Assembly: GCA_028564705.1 (NCBI GenBank)
Contig: JAPXFQ010001681.1
Location: forward strand, 558,001-622,000
Origin: Apricaphanius iberus
Taxonomy: Eukaryota > Chordata > Actinopteri > Cyprinodontiformes > Aphaniidae
DNA length: 64,000 nt
Reading direction: 5' to 3'
The notes beneath the pieces are model-generated. The model did not search any database and was not told where the DNA came from. It saw nothing but the letters and a program-made list of their open reading frames with translations. Shown in pieces: positions 26,901 through 38,900 of this stretch. Numbering within the stretch: position 1 is the first letter of the stretch; each line of letters begins with the position of its first letter. A program made the translations under genes and the position numbers.

Positions 26901-29900
26901 AGTTTGGTGAGTCATCATTATCGTTGTCAGAGGTCTGTGATAGGCTGAATGCCCCGTCTAATGGTCTATTATTATCAGCACGCTGAGAGGCGCTGACCTT
27001 CGGGGAACTATGAGAGATTGTAGGAGTCTGTGTGAAGCTGGAAGCGCCGGCGGCGTCTGGCAGCTTATCTGTTGGAGTTGAGGTGCTGACCTTGGGTGAG
27101 TTTTGAGCATTGCTGTTCAAATATGCAAATATATTAGCAGCCAGCAGTTTAATTCCAGCCTTATTGAGATAGTGTTGATTGTCTTTGAATAAGTGACTTG
27201 CCGACCTAAAGATCTTCCAGTTGTTTACATATCCGACAGAAGTTTCCAAAGATTTGGTTTTCATCCATTTATGAAGAGATCTGATTCTAGAGAAACGTTC
27301 GTCCTTACCTTCTGGAACTGGGCCACAAATCCAGGTGTTTGAGATATTGAGTTGGCTCAACATTACCAGCAGTTGTGACACATCAGCTCTTAATAATTCA
27401 CTCTGATGTAGCGTGAATTCATAAGATCCAGCATGTATGATCAGTGAGTGAATTGCAGGGTGAAGATTTTTTCCATAGCCTGTCTTATAGTGTTCTTTGG
27501 AAAGCAGTGAATGCTGATGTGATTACTAAGGAAGTGTTGAATCTCACTTATGGAGCAGTCATGAATAATCAGAACCTTAGCTCGGGGGGTTACTTTAAAG
27601 TGTGTACGCTCTTGTTCTTTGTTTCTTTTTTCCTTTTTTCCATCCATAGCGGTGTTCATAAATTTCTCCTGCTGGCATTGACCGGTCTAAATATTTACAT
27701 CAAATACAGTACAGACCAAAAGTTTGGACCCACCTTCTCATTCAGTTTCTTTATTTTCACGACTATTAACATTGTAGATTCTCACTGAAGGCATCAAAAC
27801 TATGAATGAACACATATGGAATTGTGTAGTACTTTGACAAAAAGTGTGAAATAACCTGGCCTCCAAAGTCACCGGACCTGAACCCAATCGAGATGATTAG
27901 GGGTGAGCAGAACCGTAGAGTGAAGGCAAAAGGGCCAACAAGTACTAAGCATCTCTGGGAACTCCTTCAAGTTGGAAAACCATTTCTGTTGACTACCTCT
28001 TGTAATCAGAGCAAAGGTGGCTACTTTGAGGAATCTAAAATATAACACATGTATTCAGTTAGTTCACCCTTTTTGTTTAAGTACATAAAGTAATTCCATA
28101 CATCATGTGTTCATTCATAGTTTTGATGCCCTTAATTGAGAATCTACAATGTAGTCATGAAAAGAAAGGAAACATATTGAATGAGGTGTGTCCAAACTTT
28201 TGGTCTGTACTGTACATTTTAAATAATTAAATTGTAAATACTGTACCTTATAATTTAGATTTTTTTTAATTATATTTAAAAAATGTAATTAAATAAAAAT
28301 AAAAATGTTAATTGATTTGTAATATTCATTGTTTGATTGTTGTATTAACATTTAAAAAATCTGATGCTTTAGTTTAACCTTTCTATTTTGTTTCAGCTTC
28401 AGATTGTCTCAGATAATATTAACAATTACCTCTGATTGATTTTTTAGGATCAGCCAAATAAACTCCTTCCTCAGATTCAACGCTGTTATGGTGGGTATTG
28501 GTCTTAACAGAAGGGGGGCCCCCCATAAGTGAGAATATGCTTAAGGCCCCATAAGACTTTGGGCCGGCCCTGTAATGTCTAACTCCACCTGTACCTAATG
28601 TAAGTTTTTAGTGGCTGAGGTGCGGAAGTTCACAAATACTACTGGGAAAAATTGTGATGAAGAAAACAGAAGGAATAGTGTCAGGAAAGCATGGCTTGAT
28701 CAATCTCATGAACGGAATATTTGGCTTTATGTATCACATGTAGCTTCTTTTTTGTTTTGATATTTATTCCCTTCTGCCATTCTTTATGAACAGAACCCAA
28801 ACTGAACCCTAAGATCTCACCTCGTCTTCTGCAGGTGTCACGTCCACAAACGTGACTCGTTTGGCCCCTCCGCCGTCTCTCTCTAATGTCTTCTTTCCTC
28901 TGATTCTGGGCAGTGCCACCTAGTGGTTATAGAGAAGATGACACCTTTCAGTGTTCTGCAGATTGTTTCTGTACTCAAAGATACCTAGGGCGAATGTTTG
29001 ACCTTTGAAACAGCTGCAGCTTTAGACTGAGGTTTCGTGAGATTTTTCATCTCCACCTGCAGCATCTCTTCAACATCATCCAGTCGTCCATTTTTCTTCT
29101 CTGCCTCAACATTCGCCTGTTCAGGATTAGGATCAACTGGTTCTTCCACATGATGTTCTGAGATCATTCTGGGCTCTTCAGCAGCCCCAGTGACTCCTGG
29201 TGAGGGACAGTAGGTGCACTTCCACCTCAGGGTCACTTCTAAGAAGCCGGCGGGTTTTCCGGAGGGATCGGCAAGCTCAAACACACCTGAAGACAAAGAA
29301 CAAATCCGACTGAGTGCATTCGAGCAACAGACTTAATATTCTTGTTCAACGCTTAGTTACTAACTTTCAACTCCTACAAGCAGAACATTCAAGTCGTTAA
29401 ACTTTCTTAAATCTGGATAAAATAAAATTCTGTTATTTTTTCCCCATGAAAATATGTTCCCTACTCCAGCTGATGGTAAATCAGATAATTTATTGTGATG
29501 ACTGATAAGAAACAGAGAGAAAGCAGACCTTGTTTCTGCTTACTGGACACAAAACAAATACTTTCTGAAAAAAAAATTTTAATTAGAAATTTGAGTAAAT
29601 ATCCAAATCAGGGGCGGTTCCAAGGGCGGGGCAAAAGAGGCACTGACCCCTGCTGAATTGGCTTCTGATTGGCCCCCTGAAGTGCCCCTGCCCTGTCACC
29701 AGTGTTGGGAGTAACAGTGTTTAAGTATAACGGTGTTATTTTTTAGGTAACGGAGTAATCTAATTAATTGCTCTTCCTACTGTTGCAACGCCATTACCGT
29801 TAATGTGGATGTAAAGTGTTGCGCTACTACAGTGTGGCTGAATAACGCGCAATGGCGTCAGGCTTTCTGACTGCATTCTGTTACGGTGCGTTCAAAACGC

Positions 29901-32900
29901 AAGCTTTGTCAGCGTCAAGCAACGCTCACAAAGCGACTAGTTCGACGCATATACACAGCAGATACATTTTTAAGCTGAAGCTTGCAGGTTGAAAAAGTTG
30001 ACGGAGCCAGCACTCACAAAGCGCCGCAGAGAATGCGACACTCCCCCGACGGCCTCAACCATAGACTTAACATGTAATCTTGCTGCTGCTGATGCTTGCC
30101 GTTTGGGGCGGTGTGAATGTGCCATAAGACCGCAGTGAAGTTAGTTTTTAGTTGGAAGGCTGTCAGACTATTGGCCCCTTTATAAATATTCTGGCGCCTT
30201 GATGGCCCCATAATCAGAAAAATACTAGATCTGCCACTGACCCAAATATTGTTGATGCTGCAGATAAAATCTCTGCAGTCCCCTTTGAATTACATTTGAG
30301 TGTATGACAAGAGCTCTAGAAAAAAAAAAAAAATTATGTTTGACTGACTGATTTATGGAGCTGGGGAAGCAGGAGCTCAAGTGCATAACCTGGACAACAT
30401 ACTAGACCAGAGATGCAGTTATCCTTTGTCACAATGGAAAAGACCAATAATAAGTTATGGATACATCTTTGCTAAGTGTTAAATGTTAACTGCAGCACTT
30501 CTAAGAGCACAATGACGTAGCAGGGATTGTTCCCTTTTTGCTTTTTTTTAAATAAACTGCTTCCTCAGCAACTCTTTGTATTTTTACCAAGCCGATGTCT
30601 GCTAATTTCCCTTTGTATTACAACCAATCATTCCAAGTACATACCGCCATACTGGTACTCTGTTGCTTCCTGAAATGGCCCTGAAAACTGCACTGTCAAC
30701 TTGGCCCACTTAAGTGGATCTGGTTAAATTCCGACAGTGGAAACGCGGGTACTGACTACAACAAGCCAACAGACTGAAAAAGTATCATGGCTCGGTTCTA
30801 AGGACTCCTGTGGAATAATCTAAGTAATTAATAACCTTGATTAGCAGCATTCTTTGTTTGCAGTTGATTGCACAAGCTTAGTCATCATGGAAACTCTAAA
30901 AAAAACATTGGTTTTCTTTTTGAACTTAAAATTAGTATAACAGGAACATGCCAAAATTTATGCTGCATTACAGGTAACCTTTCCAAGTCAGAAATCTCGC
31001 AGTTGTCTCACGTCATTTCACTGAGACATGCCCCAATTAGGTCGGAAATTTTGAGCTCCAACTCGGATCTATGGATAGTAGACCGAATAGAGCGGGCAGC
31101 TCGGAAACAAAGATGGCTGCGCCCCTAGTTGAGATGTATTTTATTTTTATTTGTACTATGTCGGTCATTTCAATGTCTTTTTTAAATGCTCTTAAACACT
31201 TGACCAGATTTTCTGCTTTAATCCGGTCACCAATTTATTACATTGCACGGCCTTGCTGTACGTGCAATACAATGTACAGCTTTGTTTTTTCATACCGGTC
31301 TGCTGAAGATGCTGAGTTGCTAACAACAGTAACAATGCCTAGCCTGGCCCTCGAAAGCTGCTGTTCTCAAAGCATCCATGTTCTTTTCAACTCGGAGTGT
31401 AACTGGACCGCTTTAAGTGGGCAATTACGTCACATTCTCGTGTACAGCAACTCGGACACCCGAGTATCAGAATCAGCTTTAAGAATCAGAATCAGATTTA
31501 ATGGCCAAGTATGAGACATACAAGGAATTTATAGTTTACAGTACAACCTGTCCATCCGGGTCACTGAAGGGCATGCAGCCGCAAGAGCAGCGCTCCCATA
31601 TCCGAGACAAATGGAATGCAGCATTAGATAAGGAAGAGTTGGCTCTATGCAGGCTTGTTGTGCCTAAAAATTGAAAGCTTCTGGGGAGTTTTTTCACAGT
31701 GACATTCAAATTGTTGCAGCTGACCCCCTCACGTTGTCACTTGACAAAGCCTGACATACATGATCACACCTTACTTGGAAAAGGTATAAGTGAAGGAGCA
31801 GGCTGACCAATGAGAAAAGCCTGTGAAATCAAGAATGTTAATTATACCCCTCTGTTAGCCTTTAAAAATGTGCTTTGAAGAAAATAAACAGTCAGACTTT
31901 GTGAACTGACCCAGGGTGCTCTGTATTGAGCATATGTGTAATAAAACTGCTTGAATTCGGTTCCTCTTCTGATTATCTCTAAACAAACATGCGTATACCA
32001 TGGAAGAAGCCTAACATATAGTAGAGGAGTTTTAAAGTGAAAGTGTAACACTAACTGGAGCTGACCGTGCAAAGACAGAGGCATCATAAAGTGAAGTACA
32101 GAACCTGGATCGTCTTCTTCACAGAGTTTACAGTCACAGGCTCCTTCAGATCCACTGCAAAAAACAGACCCTCCCTCTACACAGATATAACCATCTAACC
32201 CCCCATCATAATTATTTCTTTTTATTTTAGCTGAACTGAATTCCAGTAAAATCTCACCCGACGCCTCCTGATCTCGGCTCAGTGAGAGCAGCGACACTCG
32301 TGCCTTCCCCAGGTATGCGTCCATCTGCTCCTCTTTGTAGTCGAAAACGTAGAACTGAAGCACCTCTGTCTTTAGGTACCGATCCAGGTCTTCATCCATC
32401 AGGACTGGGTAGGATTTTAGCTCGTTGAACTCGGGGTTGCCGCTGTCGTCCATGGTGGCCGTGGGATAATCAGGAAAGTCAAAGAACTTGTAGACAACGT
32501 AAGGACTTGGCTGCTGGGAGCTCCTGGACTTAAGGTCTTTGCACCGCTGGACGGTGATGAGGAGTTCGTTCCTGCTGGAGCTGGTCAGCTGCTAAAGTCA
32601 GAAAAAAAATAGAAATGGGCGAAAATCCAGAAGGTTATTGAATTAATTATTTCTGATAAAACCTGCGGAGTGAAGATGAATTATTGGCTGAGTGAGAAAA
32701 TTTAACTGGAATTATAATCCTAGTTCTCATTTTAATATTTCACACCAGACTCATGGATGGATGGACGGACGGACGGATGGGTTCATGGATGGATTGAAGG
32801 GTTCACGGATGGATGGATGGATGGATGGATGGGTTCACGGATGGATGGGTTTATGGATGGATGGACTGAAGGGTTCACGGATTGATAGATGGATGGGTTT

Positions 32901-35900
32901 ATGGATGGATGGACTGAAGGGTTCATGGATGGATGGATGGATGGACGGGTTTATGGATGGATGGACGGACGGACGGATGGGTTCATGGATGGATGGACTG
33001 AAGGGTTCACGGATGGATGGATGGATGGGTTCACGGATGGATGGGTTTATGGATGGATGGACTGAAGGGTTAACGGATTGATGGATGGATGGATGGATGG
33101 ACAGACGGACGGATGGGTTCATGGATGGATGGATGGACGGGTTTATGGATGGATGGATGGACGGACGGATGGGTTCATGGATGGATGGATAGATGGATGG
33201 GTTTATGGATGGATGGATGGATGGATGGATGGACTGAAGGGTTCATGGATGGATGGATGGATGGGTTTATGGATGGATGGATGGATGGACTGAAGGGTTC
33301 ACGGATGGATGGATGGATGGGTTTATGGATGGATGGACTGAAGGGTTCATGGATGGATGGATGGAAGGGTTTATGGATGGATGGACGGATGGAATCATGG
33401 ATTGATGGACTGAAGGGTTCACGGATGGATGGATTCATGGATGAATGGAAGGGTTCACAGATGGATGGATGGATGGATTGATGGGTTCACAGATGGATGG
33501 ATGGATGGATGGATGGATGGGTTTATGGATGGATGGATTCATGGATGGATGGAAGGGTTCACAGATGGATAGATGGATGGAAGGGTTCACAGATGGATGG
33601 ATGGATGGATGGATGGATGGATGGAAGGGTTCACAGATGGATGGATGGATGGAAGGGTTCACAGATAGATGTATGGATGGATGTATGTATGGATGGATAG
33701 ATGGACGGATGGAAGGGTTCACAGATGGATGGATGGATGGATGGATGGATGGAAGGGTTCACAGATGGATGGCTGGATGGGTTTATGTATGGATGAATGG
33801 ATGGATACCTGTGATTGTTCACTGAGAGCTGTGTGGATATATCCAACAGCCTTAAGCTTCTCTCGGTACAAACTGATCGTCTCCATCATGGGAATCCTGA
33901 GTCGGACCCAGTAGTCCAGGGAACCGAAGCTCCGGGCCTCTTCATGTGTTCCTGTTTATGAAGTGTTAACATATGTATTGAATACTTTTTATGCAGAAGA
34001 GCAAAACTAATAGATTCCAACAGGGTCAATACGTAGGATTAATGAGAAGGAGTCGTTCCTTTTCACTGTTACATGCTGAAAAATCAATGACTCAATGCAA
34101 TGAGCTGGGCTTCCTTACATAGACTGATCAGCATTTAAAAAATGCATTAAATCTGTATGCATCATAGAATAATTGAAACCTAAATGAATGAACAGGACTG
34201 GAATAAATAAATAAAATTAGTGTTTAGACTATTTATTCTTTATACTTCCTGGTAAGTAACCTCCTAGTACTGGTAAGCCTGTTGATTCCATCTTAACTGG
34301 TGCCAAACTGGTAAGGAAATGGATCTGTGGGTTGAGAATCAGATTCAAGTATGTCTCTGGGATTTTATCTGTTTGTTTTACTCCAACGGAGTGACGTTTT
34401 ACTTTCACTAAGACACGTGTAAACTTAATTTTAAAATATTTACTCTCTCTAAAAGTTTGGAAATCTTTGGCGCATAAGTAAGTAAAGCATTATTTATATA
34501 GCAGCTTTCTAGAAATGATCACTAAGTGCCTTACAACAGACAAAAATACAATCAGGAAATAATTTGAAACAGGAATAAAAAAACTAAGTAAAGGCAATGG
34601 TAAAAAGATGAGTCTTTAGCTACTTTTTTAAAGGAATGTCTGAGTCGACAATACTCAGACTGAACGGAAGAGAATTCCATAAATTATGTATTTAGAGGCC
34701 AGACAAACAGAAAAAAGCATCAGCTATCAGAAAAATAACAATTTGTCCTGCTGGTTGCTTTAATTCCCATGTCCTCTCCTGCCCCACAGTTAACACCAGC
34801 CTTCAGGGGGAAAATATATTTCACAGTAACTTAAGGATGCAATGAACACTGGTCAGATGGTTTTTGTTGGGTATTTGGTAAAGCAAAAAGAGGCGACTTG
34901 CTTAAATGTAATCAAACATACGTTTGTTATGAGAAATCTTATATTAAGAATGATCTGTTCTGTGTATTCTTACATACTGACAGTATTGTGTGCTATTTCT
35001 TCATGACAGAGTGATTTAGTCTGATTGTATGATTTTACTAATATAAAAAATTCCTACGTCCTGTATTGCCATGGAAAAGACCCACTTTGCACTGGACATC
35101 CTGACATCTTGTGAGATTGTACCTGCCATTTCAGACGAAGACGCCTGAGAGTCTACAAGACTTCACCCTGAAGAAATGTTTGCAGAGATGATATTGATAG
35201 TAGTAAGATTAACTGAATCTATAAAAGGCTGTGTTTGTGTTTGGGAAGCAGGTCAGATTTTGCACGGTTCAATGTGGTTCCTTGTTTGATCAAACCAGTC
35301 CGTATTAAAACCTCCATAAATCTGAAGGCATCTCTCTCATCACTTTATTTAAAATGTTTTTTTCCGATCACACGTTGGTGAAGTATTAGGTGCAAATCTT
35401 TCTTTCTGTGTTTTGTAAATTAAACCGACGTAAATTCATGCATGCACATCAACAGTTTGTATTTAGGAGCTCTGTGACTCACCGACCAGCGGGATACTGC
35501 CGTAAACCTTCCCTTCCTGCTCCAGCAGCTGCCGCAGCCGCAGCTGTCCCGTCGCCAGCGTCCTCCAGTCCACACCCAGCGCCTGATGCAGCTCCACTGT
35601 GATTGGAGACCTGTGCAGGTACTCCACAAAGTGTTCGTCCATGCTCACCACGTACCTCGAGGTGAAACCGTATCTGGGACTGCGACCTGTCACCACCGGA
35701 GTGGAGTGCGTCTCTAACAGGTAAAAGGAGTACGTGCAGAAGGTGGAGGGTTCTCCACTGCCGAGAACCTCAAGGGCAGGAGGAGAGAGTGTGGCTCCGA
35801 CTATCTGCAGCTCCAGGAGGTTTTCTCCTTGTTCCAGATGGACGGCTTCATCGAAGAGCTCTGCCTCGTCGTCACCCTTCATGTCCGGTTTGAGGACGTA

Positions 35901-38900
35901 GGTCTTGGTGCCGTAAGCAATGTCTCTAAGCTGACCTGAAGAAGCAGGAAAAATATTCAGCTGAAGGATAATTGAAGCTTCAGGAGAACATGCAGGAAAA
36001 AAGTTAGAGTCCAAAGTTCATTCAACGAAGCTGAAAGACCAAAACAATGTCTAATGATAGACATCAAAGCAGATATATGGTAGATTCTGTCGGCACTGCA
36101 TCAATTCTGCGTTATAAGCAACTCTGATGCTGTATCAGAGCATACTTCTTTTTATTCAATCAGATTCTTGCTTAATTATGTGGTGCTGTTTATACAGTTA
36201 CACATACAAAAATTAACAGCAGTTATAGTTATTAACCCCTCCAGGAGAAATATTTTTTAAAGTCATATTTGCACCTATCTTATTAATTTATTTATAAAAT
36301 GTCAACGTTACAAACTCTTCACGTTAGCTTAGCTCTAGATATTTGGTTTGCTGATGAAATGTTTAGTAAATAATTAGATTAGCTATTTTTATCTATTTAG
36401 TTTACTAGTTAAATACTTTGTTAAATATTTAGCTTGCTAACAAAATATTCAGCTCTCCAACTAAATATTTAGTTTTTTTAATGTATATTTAGCTTACTAA
36501 CAAAACATTTTAGCTTGCTAACTAAATAAACTGGAGCTAAATATTATGCTTGTTAACTAAACATTTAGCAAGCTAGCTCATATTTAGTTATTTAAATATT
36601 CAGCTTGTAATATTTATTTATTTTTCTAAATAAATGAATATTAAAGAGATAAATATTGAGCTGCCTGACAAAATTTTCAAATTAGATCTAAATGTTCAGC
36701 TTATAGCTAAATTATTTACCCCACCCTCAGCGGCTTTCCATCCCTAAACTAGACCGAAGCCCGGAGGAAGTTGTGGCTTTTTAGTCATGGCTTCAAAATT
36801 GTGAAGAAATTTGAGATTGAATGTTGGACAGGCTTTGTCTCTCTTACCGACACTATTATTCAGTTTGCTTTTGATACATGGAATAAAAATACATTTCGCT
36901 CCGTTGACAAAGCGACACATGTGTGCGGAGACAGAAAGCCGTGTCTCTTAATGTAATTCGTTTGGCTAAAAGCCAATCGATCTAGTACTGATTCCAACAG
37001 CTGAGGTTTTGCAGGTGAAAAGTTTACAAGTTAAAGTTGAAAAAATATATATTTTTTGGACAGGTTAAAAGTTGACACAGCATCCGTTGGTTTGTCATCA
37101 TTTCTCTGTATTATCCAAAGGTCTTCATAGTTTCATTCAGCCTTTATACTTTTTCTATACATCTTATTATTTTTATATGTATTTGCCTAATCTGTTTTAA
37201 TACTATACCACACTCTGGTTAAATAAATGTGTTATATGTGGTATCTATTGTTTTGGGGCTAATATGTTTTATATAATCTTTAGTTAGCATTCAGAAGATA
37301 AAAGTCTGTTTTTTCTATTATGCATGGTTGTAAAGCATATCCTTGACCAGTATTTAACTGGGACAAGCTTTTAAGTCATAAAACTCTTGGGTAAGTTTTA
37401 TTGCAGGCTGTAAAAACAGGATGTCTGTATAGATAAGGATGGAGGCCATAAAGCTGGGAGTTTTGCTTAAGAAGGACCATAAACCATAAAACTCAGAATG
37501 AACTTTTGACCAGGGACAGGGACACAACTCATCTTATGACTGCATAATTCTCTGACAGCCAATCATGGTTAAGACACTGTATGGAAATGTTCTGATTGGA
37601 GGGAGAAGAAACGCCTAGAGTCCTGGCGAGGCCTGGTGTCTATAAAGTTGTGAAATGAAGATCATTCAATTGTCAGAAATTTGTCTGGCCCAGAGAAACT
37701 AGGGCATCTTTCTCTGTAAACTGCAATTTGTTAATCTATTCAAAATAAATGTTAAGAACTGGAAATTGGCTCCATTTTGTCTCTGCTTGAACATGCACTG
37801 AATTAATTTTGATAATATTTAATTCAACATATATAAATAAAATGGATTTGGATAACATCAGCTGTAACTTTGGAATTCATCATCTGGTAGTTGGCTTGTA
37901 AGATTAATGACGATTATGAACGGTTGGCTTTCCCTAAGGAGAATCAGAATGTGATGTTCTTCGTATATTTATTTGTGAGCACAGTCCATGGTTTTTAATC
38001 GCTGTGACGAGTTTAACAGTGGAGATAAAATCCAACTGTAGATGGACACTTGGATGAATACCTTCCAGCTTGGCGATCTTCGCTGCTCTGGCATCCAGCA
38101 GCTGAGCCTGACGCTCCAGCTTCTGCTCAAACATAACTTTATCGGCGCTCATCTTCTGTAGGCCTGCTTCCAGCTCCGCCTGCAGACCAGCGGAACAGAA
38201 AACATGAAGCAAAAAACACAAGAACATAAGAAACAGAACATGGGTTTGGTGTCAAACTAAAAGTCAGGGTAGATAAAGGAGAAATAAGTGGCTCCTCTGA
38301 ACCAAACATGGACTAAAACAGGTTTCTAAGCAGCTTTTCGATGTCTTCTTACTATTAAGTTCACATAATTTTCTGTTCTTGAAGAGAAGATGAATCTGGA
38401 TATATGTTTCCATGCTCTGCATGCACCCTTCCCCACCTTGTAATCTTTGGCAATCCGGTTCTCTATGTTCAGGAGGTTCCTGGTCTTCTCCAGCTCCTGG
38501 ATGGTTTCAGCGTGAGCAGCTCGCAGCTCTCTGATGGAGCTCTCTGTGGTGTTGCTCCCATCTTCATCCACCTCAACCAGGAAGCTCAGAGCTCCGCTTT
38601 TCTGAGACTGACGCTTCTGAGAAAAGATCCGGGTATTATTTTGCTCAATGAAAGGAATGTGTCAACAGCACCATGTGTGATGTTGTACCTACTTTAATAA
38701 GCAGCAGAGCCTCTGTGAGTTCAGATGCGCTGTAATCCTTCTCCTTCAAAGAAACGGACATCGGACTGAACCTTTTTTATCATCTAAACGTTCCAATCTC
38801 AGCATTTACAGGATTTGATAGAGGTGCTTACTCTGCTATAACACGTCAGCCGGTCGTTCAGTTCCTCCACTCGTTGCTTCTGTTCCAGAAACTGAATTTG

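Noticed and set aside
32692..33914. Several long open frames on both strands rich in Trp-Met-Asp-Gly or Ser-Ile-His-Pro
   Set aside because: They are translations of the ATGG array: four-base units without stops give open frames in several phases. No start context, splice logic or domain supports coding.
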